Source: Reticulitermes lucifugus | Lineage: Eukaryota > Arthropoda > Insecta > Blattodea > Rhinotermitidae | Length of the DNA stretch: 25,243 bases | Reading direction: 5' to 3' | Assembly (NCBI GenBank): GCA_026260175.1 | Contig: JAKCWW010000156.1 | Location: 124,034 to 149,276 of the forward strand | Shown here: positions 9,786 to 20,121 of the stretch, piece after piece | Layout of the letters: every line of letters begins with the position of its first letter | How positions within the stretch are numbered: position 1 is the stretch's first letter | Notes under the pieces: model-generated | The model's input: only the letters and a program-made list of their open reading frames with translations | The model's database searches: none | Told to the model about the DNA's origin: nothing | Translations under genes and position numbers: made by a program

Positions 9786-10003
9786 TGAAGATTCAAGTCT
9801 TCTGGGATGTTATACCATGTAGACTGGCAAACAGCTCTTGATATTTTGAAAGACAGCAGTGCCTTCATCATTAGCATCAAGCAGTCCAAGAACACACTTC
9901 TTGGACAAATTTACCCTGGCAATGAAGATACATTATCCTTCAAAACATCAGTAACTGATTACCAATCTCAATGGCATAATATCCCAGAAGACTTGAATCT
10001 TCA
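9786..10003. mobile_element. fold-back element with ~107-bp inverted arms
   Basis: The two arms (9786-9892 and 9898-10003) are inverted copies around a 5-base loop. The outermost 16 bases (GAAGATTCAAGTCTTC against its exact complement) match perfectly. Next comes TGGGATGTTATACCAT against TGGGATATTATGCCAT, and the arms diverge inwards before closing at GTCCAAGAA/TTCTTGGAC. Open frames here (to 9822 and 9807-10013) are by-products of the palindrome, not genes. Part of one arm recurs at 16244-16325, so it belongs to a dispersed family. No transposase is present and no target duplication is clear. Confidence 0.75.
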
Positions 10004-10183
10004 GCAACACTGATATGAGACCTTCCATTTGTCACAGGTGTCTAGGATGCTAAAAATAGCAATGAGGAAATTATGTAAAAGTAACAGTAATGCCAAAGCC
10101 AGATAAGATGGATATTGGTCCTTAAACATAAGAAAATTAAAATATACCCTGAAGATTGTAGTATTTGGCACACATTAAATGCA

Positions 10184-10228
10184 TTTACATACATACATAC
10201 ATACATACATATATACATACATACATAT
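10184..10228. repeat. (CATA)n microsatellite
   Basis: About eleven CATA units, with one ATAT interruption, lead directly into the first copy of the 131-bp tandem duplication. A shorter CATA run is embedded at the end of that first copy (about 10337-10352). Confidence 0.9.
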
Positions 10229-10470
10229 TCCTTTCACAGGTACAAACTGTTTCATATCAACAGCTGAATATGAAACAAGTCCATAAATATAAATCAGACA
10301 ACACACAGATGGACAAGACAATACGCACAATAGACAAACATACATACATACACACGTATTCCTTTCACAGATCCAAACTCTGTCCTATCAACAGTTGAAT
10401 ATGAAACAAGTCAATAAATATAAATCAGACAACACACAAATGGACAAGACAATAGACACAAAAAACACCT
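10227..10470. repeat. 131-bp tandem duplication
   Basis: The segment beginning ATTCCTTTCACAG at 10227 recurs at 10358, giving a period of 131 bp. Both copies hold GAATATGAAACAAGTC, ATAAATATAAATCAGACAAC and GGACAAGACAATA. They differ by scattered substitutions, and the second copy is partial, fading out near 10465. Each copy is preceded by a CATA run, so the duplication may have arisen by unequal exchange between the microsatellites. Confidence 0.85.
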
Positions 10471-10829
10471 CACAGGAAACAACAGGTACAGAATATCATA
10501 TACATTGAAACCCAAAAAATATGCATTCAGGAGCCATACAATCAATGACTCCAAGTCATACATCAAAACAAGGGATCCAGAAATTCACAATCTACAAAAA
10601 TTTAGAGATTTACAAATTAACGGGATACTTCTTGATTGTGAGAGGAGAAAACTTCCAGAGAGTAAAAACTATGAGTAATAAGATATCTTCTCAAAGCAAA
10701 CTTACAATTTGATTCATCATTTTGAATTCTCCATATGTCTGAAGGTAAACTATTACTACTGTAACCAGTAAGGTACTATTAATTACACTTACTCCTAGGA
10801 TATAATTTTATAATAAGAAAGCTCTGGAT

Positions 10830-11020
10830 TACTACTACAATCTGTGCACAGTGCATGACTACTGGAGGATTGAGGAACTATACTTGCATTTGCCTCAAGG
10901 GACTCAGGAAAACAATGTAAAGTTTCAGTCAGGAGAGCCAGTCTGTCTCCCAGCAAGATCTGAACCTGGGATGAAGAAGTGTTACTACTTCAGCATAGTA
11001 TATAGTGCAGCTTGCTTTTA
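10830..11020 (-). mobile_element. degraded tRNA-derived SINE
   Basis: On the minus strand a box-B-like GGTTCAGATCTTG (complement of 10954-10966) follows a tRNA-like head. The downstream body holds TTTTCCTGAGTCCCTTGAGG and GCAAATGCAAGTATAGTTCC. This body matches the core of insect SINEs (GGCAAATGCCGGGATAGTTCC type), the same core as in the SINE at 1905-2160. Box A is eroded, and I saw no target duplications. Confidence 0.58.
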
Positions 11021-13374
11021 GAAAAACAAGTTAAGAGCAAATGATTAAGTTACAAATTTCTTAACAACTACCATTTGTGATAAGAGAATGTTTAAGATGA
11101 ACCCATGAACAACAAATGCCACCCCTGGACATGTTTCCAATTTGCATTCCATTTGCTTTCTACAGTGTTTATTTTCTACATGCATTTCTTATTTCTCTAC
11201 CTGACATGCTGAGCTCATCAGTACCTCATTCGTTTCAACTCCCCCATTATGTGGATTCCTTTATCTTGTCCTTAACTAAATTCAGCTTCAGTTATGCCAA
11301 CTCACTTCACATACTCTGCCATTTCCACTGGTTAACTGATGAAACTATGAATAAAAATGAACAGTTAAAACTACACACATACTTTCTTCACAATTTTGTT
11401 TGTATTGAATGGTGTTACTGTAATATATATGTATTAATAAGAGGATGCTTCCTCCAGATGCAGGAAAGCATAATGATGAAAATATTAAAGAGAACATGTA
11501 ATGCATTACAAATAATTTGTAAGCATTGTTCTAAGTGAGAGAAGGCAAGTACAACACAGTAATTATGTTATAGTGCACTCAGTATAATAATTAAATACCA
11601 AATTTCTGTAAGGTTGAAACTCAGTCTAAAAATTGTGAGTAAATTACCACATTGTATAGATCTATAAATGAAAATGCAAAGTCATCCATGTAGCTAGCCA
11701 TCACACCTTGCAAATGTATGGGTGACGTGGAGGTAAACGACAATTCTATCTATAGAGAATGCCTTCTGGGTGAAGACCCCCCCTCCCCTTTCACTCCATC
11801 CTGTCATAATATAGATATACATAAAACACAAAATTCATCTTAGAATGTCAAGATAATACATCAGTAAGTCACTGCTCATAATTGCTCTAACCTATTCAGT
11901 GTACAGTATAGAGTATCGTTACAGTCTATGGGTATGCTGATGGCTGCCTGTTAAAGATAGGCTTGTTGTGAGAAAGATTCTTTTTGTTTTGGAAACATTT
12001 ATGCCCTACTTCCTAATATCCTTTACAAAGCACTGAACAATCAACTGGAAGTTTGGACCCTTCACTAATTAAATATCAGAGTTTCACATTCAGTTCTTTT
12101 CCCAAATGTTAACAACATAAAAATCAGTAATTTATAAAATATTAGATGCATTTTTAAGCACCCAGTTTCAGGGTTCCTAGGTACTGTATGAATAATATGG
12201 CCAAATGTGTCCCAGAAAGTGAAATACAGGGCAACTGAAAAGTCACAGAATCCATACTATCAACCTGACCTTCATCACAGAAAAATACAATGTATTATAC
12301 AATACATTGTATGTGGACATACAACCTTCAATTGCCCACCTGCTGTCAGTTGAATGTAAATCCTGTAAAGTAAAACATGTACAGTGTTAACTATTACTTT
12401 GAACACTGACCTTACACATAAGCTAATCTTTCCAGATTGTCAAGTCTGTGCGCTATTCTGTCTAACTGAAGACTACAGACAAGGACTGAGCGGGATTAAA
12501 ATTGTGCCGCAAAGGAGCAAGAGATCCTTTACAAATATTGTAATATTAAGGAGAATAATTACAAGATTAATTCACAGGTAAAGTTAGTTTCCCCCTATGC
12601 GTAAGCACCACCCTGAAGGTAAAGCCCCATACAGGGCAGTGAGTAGTTTAGCTTCACATTTTGGTTGATTCATGGGTTGCCTGACTTTTCAACCTCTCTG
12701 TACAAGGCAGATAAGTCAGGTTTCATTGAAGCACATCAGAGCAATGAATCATGCATCAACTCATCCTGTTTATGTGCCAAAGTCATCACGTTGCATCTGT
12801 CTATATATAGCACGTAGCTTCAGACAAATCATCATTATGTTATCTCACCATGCTCAACTTACAGTGACTGATGTTAATAATAATTGTTCTGAAACACTGT
12901 TCTTAATATAGAATTTGTATTGTTATTTAGTGTTGTCATTGTTATATTGTAGAACCGCAGTATGGTGTATCTATTGCAATAACTTAATGGTTTGCTCCAA
13001 CAGTGAGACTGTTGTTGGGACATTAAAACATGACAATCAAACCAGATAGCTCAGTTTAAGCATAAAATCAAATCAAATCTCTGTTTCTGCCACATCTACC
13101 ATTCTGCAATCCCATGCTAAACAAAATCACAAACAACAAATCATTTAGCTACTGCAATAAATATATTGTGTACTGCAGTGTTATAAGAACTGGTTCTGGA
13201 ATTTCAGACCCCAGAATAGTGCATTTTAGAAGTAAGTGGGTTTTGTGTAAATGCAGCCATATTACAAGTAGGAATTAATGAATATGAACTTCGCCTTTAT
13301 TCACTGGAAGCAATTGAGAAAAACAATTTGACAATGAATGAATTGAAAGATAAAGTACTTTCTCCTACTGTACA
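11021..13374. other. stretch without recognisable genes
   Basis: This is AT-rich sequence with chance open frames; the longest is 140 codons at 11116-11538, with no domain or coding bias that I can identify. A perfect 10-bp hairpin, ACAATGTATT-ATAC-AATACATTGT, lies near 12289-12312. No RNA gene, promoter or element with defined ends is visible. Confidence 0.4.
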
Positions 13375-13391
13375 TCTCTCTCTCACACACA

Positions 13392-13429
<38 letters not shown>
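13375..13429. repeat. (CT)n(CA)n microsatellite
   Basis: A short CT run leads into about 24 CA units with one CGCG interruption. A minus-strand open frame across it (Val-Cys repeats) is an artefact. Confidence 0.95.
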
Positions 13430-13430
<1 letters not shown>

Positions 13431-13739
13431 CCATTATATATAAATTGTAGAACTTACATAAAATAAACTCTGTGTTGAGAATAAAAAATACAGGATAGGC
13501 AATGTATGTATAACGTAATATTGAGGCATGTTTGCGCAACCATCATTGCTGTGGAATAACAATAAGTATTAAACATCATAAGTGTGTGTCTGTATTATTA
13601 CCTTAGTTATCCAGCATGCAAATAATATCTTTTCTGCACAATGTTATACTGCCATCTGTGGCCTGTCTGGCTCTACCATATTTTTTCACATTATCTCATA
13701 AATAGCAAAATTCTCAGAAAACATTTATGTAATGTAAAA

Positions 13740-14030
13740 TGTGTTTTGATTTCCTCTACAACCTTTGTCTAAAACATTCTCATTCTAGGAAGAATTCAGC
13801 AAGATATTATCATAAATTTACATAGGTCTTCATGTAAATACCTGTTATTCTTGTCAGATTTTAATATAACTTGAATTTCTTGACAAATCTTCAAAAAGAT
13901 CCTTAAATATCAAATTTCATGAAAATCTGCCCAGTGAGAGCCAAGTTGTTCTATGTGGACAGAAAGACATGATGAGGCTAATAGTCGTTTTTCACAATTC
14001 CGCAAACGCACCTAAAAACATCTGCAGTCG
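13740..14030 (+). repeat. interspersed repeat of unknown class
   Basis: The plus strand contains ATATCAAATTTCATGAAAAT, then a segment translating as SGQ-like GTGAGAGCCAAG, CAGAAAGACATGATGAGGCT and CACAATTCCGCAAACGCACC. From memory, translations of this block (NIKFHEN, then CGQxDM, then NFANAPKN) turn up repeatedly in insect and especially cockroach or termite sequences, so I take it as a dispersed repeat rather than a gene. I cannot see its ends or assign a family. Confidence 0.45.
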
Positions 14031-16240
14031 TAAGGGAATGCAGGAGGAATGAGACAGCACAAACTGTCAAAAGAAACTCATTCATGGAACAACTGGGAAA
14101 AATGGACAGTAAACATCAGAAACTGTGTTTTTTCACAAGGAACTTATAAAAGGATAAGAGTGGGCATGATCAACAGTCATCTTAAGTATGAATATTGGAA
14201 TCCACAAAGTAAAGTAAATTTCACCAACTGACTACACATAATCAATCTGCTTCTGAAAGGAAGCAGAAGTACTTTTGGCTAATGTGACAATTCCACCACA
14301 TTTACCTAACTTTACATAAACATATCCAGATTATATATCTGAAATTGTGTCCATCCACAAACTAATGCTTTGGCTTTCAGAATGTGTGATTTATCTTGAA
14401 ATATGGCTGCCATTGTCAATAAGTATTTCCTTGTTTATGAGTATATCACCATATAAAATATTATCCAATTCATATAGCCTTCTGAGGTAATTAGTTTTGG
14501 ATAAAGTGCATTTTACAGTATAGGTCCCACCACTCCACCATATTGAGTTCCCAGTCACTTTCTTGTTAAGTTAGGTTTATAGAGCTTAAGGGGCTGCTAC
14601 TGTAATCTGCACTTTTACTCACTTCTTTTTCATATTTATTGCTTTAAAGACTTAGTGCCAAAAGAGAAACGTATTACTAGTGACATAGTTTAGTACAAAG
14701 ATGTGCCAAAAGTAGCAACAATCCTGAATGCCTTTAGAGTTTTAATGTACAACATGAGGTGCTGTCATGAAGATGTAAAATTGTTTGCTTCACAAAATGG
14801 CCATCCATAATTATATATATTGCATTAAGACCTGGAGAGTATTGAGAGAAACCTTAAGCTTATAAGGTCATACAAATGTTGACTAAATTCTGAACAGGAA
14901 ACAGGGATCACAACCTGCAAGTCCTAGAGTCCAACACAATCACCGGTAATAGTGAATGAACACAACCTTTTCTGCTCAATGTGGTTACTCAAAGAAATAT
15001 TTCAGCTTTTCTCCTACAGTCACAATTCAGTTAAGATAAAATCTTTACAGACCAAAGCAGAAGTTACATATTCATTGTGACATACATTAAATAGAGAAAA
15101 CTGCTGTTACCAGTCATGCCACAGTGCTTTGAACTTTGTTTAATATGGCTTATAATAGCCTTGCAATGAATGTGCTAATTCATAATATTAATATTCTACC
15201 ACAGTTTTTAATATTTCTTAAATGCAGAAAGCATAAACTGATAGTAACACACTCTCAATTTTCATAATTGTTGATGGTAATATTTGGTTTACTATTTAAC
15301 AGGAAGTGTTCTTAATGAAAACTCGAATTATAACATAACATAACATAACATTGTCCTGTACTTATTTTTGGCACCAGAATCCAGAGCAACAAAATTTGGA
15401 ACTGAGCTCAAAAGACTCAAAAAAGCACCAGTGTGATGGGCCCAAAGATATTCACAAATCTTACTCCACAGTTCTGTTCTTTAAAAGGTTTTTTTTTTTA
15501 AATTTCTGTTTCAGCATAATTTGCAACATGAAACTGAATAACACAACAAACTCTCTCAGAACTGAAGTAGCTAAGAGTTGGAAATGTTTCGCTTCAGTAT
15601 CAGCATCATAACATACCAGTACTTGCATTCATTACTTCAGAGGTTGATTTGTAAGAGCTGTTTTTTGAAATGTTTGAACATTTCCTGCCATTAGCTACAT
15701 TCCGGTGTCTCATAAATGTTAATATATAGACTTCACGTAAATAAAAATGTCTGCTGCTTATTTTTAAAGCATAATATAATTCTTGCATTCCATCCAAAAT
15801 AAGAGTAATTACTTCAAATTCTTGTATTGTATTTGTGTATAAAGAATGTTCAAATAATGTTTGTGACTTGTGGGTTATATGTATATGTTATTAATCAATA
15901 AACCATTACAAAACAATGTTTTTTAAATACTTCACAATTCTTAATCAGTTCAGACCAGCAGTTTCACTTCACTGAAAATTCAGAACACATTATAAAATGG
16001 TCCATCACTAAGTAGCTAAACTATGCCACAGGGCTTCACAAATTATGTCACTTATACATAAAATAAAAAACTATACAGTAATTGTATACATAAACTCTCA
16101 ACTATGAGACTGAATAAGAATTTTATAAATCAAACAGACCAGCAACCATTATACAACTCTCTCCTAGTAAATTTGCCTTGGAATAATATTAATATGAACT
16201 AAGATCTTCCATTACATACTCACAGTAACTACCAGAACAC
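14031..16240. other. stretch without recognisable genes
   Basis: AT-rich sequence with no convincing coding frame. A four-unit ATAAC pentamer repeat lies at about 15331-15351. A tRNA-like fragment on the minus strand near 14900-14960 (GGTTGTGATCCC resembling box B) could be a SINE remnant but is too eroded to call. Confidence 0.4.
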
Positions 16241-16325
16241 ATTAGGATGTTATGCCAGGTCAACTGGTAAATAGTTACTGATATCTAGTGGCTTCTTCTA
16301 CAGGGTCAAGCAGTCCTAGAAGAGT
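16241..16325. repeat. single arm of the fold-back family
   Basis: AGGATGTTATGCCAGGTCAA, then CTGGTAAATAGTTACTGATA, then CAGGGTCAAGCAGTCCTAGA follow the order and spacing of one arm of the fold-back element at 9786-10003. They match its right arm (reverse complement) through GTTACTGAT. The opposite arm is missing, so this is a half copy produced by deletion or by truncated insertion. Confidence 0.65.
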
Positions 16326-16610
16326 AATAACTTCTTCAAAAACTTCATAGAATAGTAACAAACATCAGAAATTTGATTTGTTTCTGTCCTCAGTTAATTA
16401 GGTGGACAGGCACGCAGTTTCTGAAGTACTATGTTGTTTTCTTTCCTTTTTGAAACATTAGGTGATGGACAAAGTCCAGAAACCAAGTATGTAGTTAGTC
16501 TTAAATGATACCATCACCAAAACCCTATACAATCGAATCCCAGAAATACAGTTCCAGGAGACTATAAACTTGATCCATTTCTTTTGATTATAAGATTAAA
16601 TTAAGATGTA

Positions 16611-17533
16611 TGTATGTGCTCAAAACTTAAGGTTCCCTATTTTTTATTTAAATAAAATAACAACATACAGAGTAACTCATGGGGCTGAGACAAAGTCTCA
16701 TGTTAGATTTACTTCTCCACATAGTCACCAAGTCTGTTTAGACACTTATCATAGCTACATATCAATTTGTCAAATCCTTCAGAGAAAAAATACATCCTGG
16801 ACATGTAACCATTTCTGACTTCATTTTGAACGTCTTCATTGGAGTGAAAGTGCTAACCTCTGAGGTACTTTTCAATCTTTTGGAACATATGGAAGTCCGA
16901 CGATGCAAATCAGGACTGTGTAGTGGATGTGAAAGAATTTCCCAGTCCCAGGAGGTCAAGAGATTCACAGCTGAGGCAACACTGAGGTCGAGCATTGTCA
17001 TGCAAAAGAATAACTGCTTTGGTCAACATCCTGGTCTCTTTTGCCAAATAGCCTCCTTGTGTTTCTTTAAGAGTTTCCTGATAAACAGCTGTATTTAATG
17101 TTGAACTGATAGGTGTGAGACCAACCAACAGAACTTCATAAACATCCCAGAAAACAGTAGCCATCACTTTTCCTGGAGACTGCACTGTCTTGAGCTTCTT
17201 TTTGGCTGGACAGGGAGGATTCTTCCAGGTCATCTATTCAGCCTTGCTCTCTGGGGTGTAGTGGAAGACCCCAAGTCTCATCTCCTATAACAATTCTGCT
17301 TAATAATGCTTAACCATGTTCTTTGTAACACTGAAGAAACATCAGGGACCACCCCATGCATGTTTTCTTGTGTTCGTCAGTCAGGTGACGGGGACTCCAC
17401 CTGGCGCAACCTTTCCTGCTACTGCTATATGGTGGTGAATATATGTACTAACTGAACTCATGCTCACCAACTCAATGCAGGAATCCTTTCAGCGGCAATA
17501 AAATAGGGAACCTTACTTTTTGAATTGCCCTCA
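16611..17533 (-). mobile_element. internally deleted mariner transposon with both inverted repeats
   Basis: The right terminus, read inwards on the minus strand, is TGAGGGCAATTCAAAAAGTA followed by AGGTTCCCTATTTTATT, preceded by the TA target dinucleotide. The left terminus has the eroded outer part TGTATGTGCTCAAAACTT, then the well-kept AAGGTTCCCTATTTT. Between them lies a decayed mariner transposase. At about 920 bp the element is roughly 350-400 bp shorter than a typical 1.3-kb mariner. Only about 50 bp separates the right inverted repeat from the catalytic part of the frame, so the N-terminal DNA-binding region has been deleted. Confidence 0.84.
16709..17460 (-). pseudogene. mariner transposase remnant (catalytic domain)
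   Basis: Recognisable mariner landmarks appear in order on the minus strand: GDETW near 17262-17280 (first catalytic Asp), HYTPES, MTWKNPP, MATVFWD, VILLHDNARP near 16985-17010 (second Asp), HSPDL then SSDFHMF near 16880-16920 (the third Asp region), and the C terminus SYDKCLNRLGDYVEK with a stop at 16709-16711. The spacing fits the mariner D,D34D family. At least three frameshifts, one just after HDNARP and one within HSPDL, plus several stops further upstream, disable it. The N-terminal helix-turn-helix half (about 100 residues) is missing. Confidence 0.86.
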
Positions 17534-17564
17534 TACCAGCGACTTTCACAAAAAGTTATCTTGT

Positions 17565-17750
17565 TGTGTTGTCAGTAATGTACTCAGTGTCTCCAGTACC
17601 CACTGAATAACAGGCTGGATGGGCCCCAGACCCAGTCTGGATACTTTGGCAAGGACACAAAACTCTTACTCCCAACAGGAACAGAACCACAATTCCTTGG
17701 TCATGCAGCCCCTAGCCTAATCACTATACTGACCATTCCATCTCAGGAAA
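17565..17750 (-). mobile_element. probable tRNA-derived SINE
   Basis: On the minus strand TGGTCAGTATAGTG (complement of 17722-17735) resembles box A, and GTGGTTCTGTTCC (complement of 17678-17690) resembles box B, with tRNA-like spacing of about 32 bp. The body continues through CCAGACTGGGTCTGGGGCCC to near 17565. It lies about 30 bp beyond the mariner end. The 3' end and target duplications are unclear. Confidence 0.5.
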
Positions 17751-19289
17751 AAATAATTAAGAATGATGATTGGAATCACATCCATAAACTCCACTGCAAT
17801 ATTTGCAAGGAAATTTAACAGCTGTGACTGCAGTATGAATTGCAGAAGAATGGAGTACAGTTCATATCTTTGAGTGTTCTCTATGAGGTCTGCGGTAGCA
17901 AACAGGAAACCAAAAGACACACCCATGTGGTTACTCTCCTTGTCAATGTCACAATGTATAGTAACTAAAATTTTAAAGACAGAACAACACACTACTTAAG
18001 GAATTAATGTATGCTCATGTAATTTTTAAAATCTGGGGAGAATCAAGTTGTATCCAAAAACTACTGCATTAAGCACACATCACTTTTACTGTCATACATA
18101 TTGGCAGAGTGTGGAATTTCATAATACATCTGGGTTTTCTCTATTAGGTCTGCAGCAAGAAACAAGAAACTTAAATGTTATGTTGCTTTATTGAAATCAT
18201 TTTAAACACAGGAAAAACAAACATGAGTTTTCAGAAATTCATGATAGAACTAAATGGAAAAAGAGCATTCTGAATGCCAATAATATCTGAACAAGGTTAG
18301 GTATAGACCACGTGGAAGAACAGACACCCCTTGCCCACAAACATGATGGCTGCAAGAAGAACTTTGCTGCCAGTGGGACCAAATAGGCCTATCGGCCCAC
18401 TCCTTGGCAGAGATGGTGATAACTTCCCTTTTGTATCATTTGTAGTGACAAATATTAATTTATTCTGTGTCTGTCTATCTGAAACAATTTGCATGACAGA
18501 TATATTTCATTTGCATTATAAATGAAACACAACACTGTAATTTCTAACCGTTCCTCTAGTTTGCAACTATTACAAACCCACTGCCATTGTAAAATATGTA
18601 CATGGTAATATTCTGAAGAATCTTAGCACACACTGGTAGCTTTCAGAAAATGTTGTATCACTCCATGACAAACATTCCAAACTTAAACGAATGTGGATTT
18701 GTATAATTTCCACACAATATAATCTCATTCTACCCACTCCCATCTAGCACAGACGATAAGAATGAGTAGAGCTATACCTCTACTCCCCTCGTGTCAGTCA
18801 TGGCATGTTATGCTCTGACCTTTATAACCTCATTCTGAGAGAAAATTATTTTCTACATGAAATTGCTAAGGGCAAAGAACATGTCTATAATCAAGACTGA
18901 AAACACACACCATTCATTCAAACCAAAGTAATTTCTCCAAAATGTACTTTCAAAATAAGTTTTATTTGAAACTTGCATTTATACAATGCACTATTCAAAA
19001 CATAATATAACACACTGCAACTTAAGCATATGCAGCTTTCCAGGATTACAATTTTTCATAGTGTTTATACAAAACATGATGTACATGTTGTTATAACCTT
19101 TGCAATACCACATTTCACATGTTTCATTATAACAAATCATATAATAAATATTTTATGACAATGCAAAGTTGTCAACAAGAAGTACATAATCTTATGGTTG
19201 TACGCTGAATGGCACTAGTTCTGCTCCAAACATACAAGTTTGTATGGTAACCATGTTGGTAATGCAAACAGCAGACAATTAAAAAAGGG
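17751..19289. other. stretch without recognisable genes, with a diverged internal duplication
   Basis: A motif CTCTATGAGGTCTGCGGTAG near 17879 recurs as CTCTATTAGGTCTGCAGCAA near 18139. Both are followed by AAACA(A/G)GAAAC, so parts of 17870-17980 and 18130-18220 are probably diverged copies of one repeat. A 91-codon minus-strand frame (17717-17992) overlaps one copy and the SINE, and I do not think it is a gene. At 18341-18470 a plus-strand frame has an odd proline-glycine-rich segment with no match that I know. AATAAA on the minus strand at about 18960 is another possible RBMX2 3' end. Confidence 0.35.
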
Positions 19290-19500
19290 CACTTGGAGTG
19301 TATGGGTCAGATATTACGAGAAGCTAGACATGTGCTAATGCATATACATAGTAATCTGGTGGAGAAAACTCTTGGAAAATGGCCACGTACAAGACCAGGG
19401 AAGGGACGATAATAGTATGATGGATCTTGGAGAAACAGGTTGTGAGAATGTGGACTAGACTTGTTTGGCTCAGCATCATGTTCCATGACAGGCTTCAAGT
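19285..19500 (+). pseudogene. decayed retroelement ORF C-terminal fragment
   Basis: One plus-strand frame reads MGQILREARHV, then VEKTLGKWPRTRPGKGR followed by two stops, and ends in a Trp/Arg-rich region. The GHxLR...G(K/R)xPRxRPxxRW arrangement is the ending found in many insect non-LTR retrotransposon ORFs. It is too short and damaged to assign to a clade. Confidence 0.4.
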
Positions 19501-19506
19501 TTTATT
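19501..19506 (-). terminator. candidate polyadenylation signal for RBMX2
   Basis: The minus-strand hexamer AATAAA lies about 620 nt past the RBMX2 stop. It is the nearest exact hexamer that I found. Using it would put a hAT-like relic and a (CA)20 run in the 3' untranslated region. An alternative AATAAA lies near 18960. Confidence 0.25.
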
Positions 19507-19739
19507 AACAGAGTGTGAAAAGCATACTGCTGGCCCAGCGTGTATCTCCACTGAAGTTCTGGAAATGAATGCCTTACCCTAGAAAAATATTGTAACCCTT
19601 TCCCTACCAGTGAATTGGTTCAGCCAATGGACATGTGTCTGGATTGCTCCAATCTGGCTGATGCTTACACGCTTCTTTCCTAACATACAGGACTCACCTA
19701 CAGGAAGATTTCTGTCCTCTTAGAGCACTGGTACACATC

Positions 19740-19915
19740 CTGTGGTCCTCAAATCTTTCCTAAGTGGTGCAGGGAGTCTTTGGTAACACACAATATTTAT
19801 ACACTGCCTATATTAATATTGCATTTTAAAAACCTTTGTGGCACTTCACCAAATCACTCATGTCTGAATAGATCACAAATAAAAAAGCTTGTGCAACACT
19901 GTTTGAGAAACACTG
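19740..19915. mobile_element. hAT-like miniature element relic
   Basis: The left end, CTGTGGTCCTCAAATC, and the reverse complement of the right end, CAGTGTTTCTCAAAC, both resemble the hAT terminus CAGTGGTTCTCAAAC. The left end is followed by CTAAGTGGTGCA, as in such elements. No 8-bp target duplication survives (TACACATC against CCAAGTTG), so the ends are approximate. It lies between the RBMX2 stop and the candidate polyadenylation site. Confidence 0.45.
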
Positions 19916-19948
19916 CCAAGTTGCAAATGCTCTAAAGAAATCACCCTG

Positions 19949-19950
<2 letters not shown>

Positions 19951-19990
<40 letters not shown>
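19951..19990. repeat. (TG)20 microsatellite
   Basis: Twenty uninterrupted TG units lie about 130 bp past the RBMX2 stop codon. They would read as (CA)20 in the transcript if the 3' untranslated region extends this far. Confidence 0.96.
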
Positions 19991-19992
<2 letters not shown>

Positions 19993-20121
19993 TGAAAGAT
20001 GGCACAGCCAGGCACAATGTATCAAGATTTCCTACATTTTCTGTTTCCTGTGTAGCTTGGCAGTGACAATGCATAGCTGGAGGACCTGAAATCGTAGTTT
20101 CAAAGAACACCACATGACCTC

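Noticed and set aside
9631..10013. Two open frames of 63 and 68 codons as small genes
   Set aside because: They largely coincide with the arms of the fold-back palindrome and the piggyBac relic.
11116..11538. 140-codon plus-strand open frame
   Set aside because: AT-rich, hydrophobic at first and unstructured later; no motif, no splice or promoter support.
12289..12312. Perfect 10-bp hairpin as a terminator or RNA element
   Set aside because: Isolated AT-rich palindrome with no adjoining gene; expected by chance in such sequence.
14890..14970. tRNA gene or SINE on the minus strand
   Set aside because: Only a box-B-like motif is visible; no foldable tRNA and no SINE body.
18331..18525. Proline-glycine-rich 64-codon frame as an exon
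   Set aside because: No flanking splice sites that fit and no family recognised; overlapping frames of the same size exist on the other strand.
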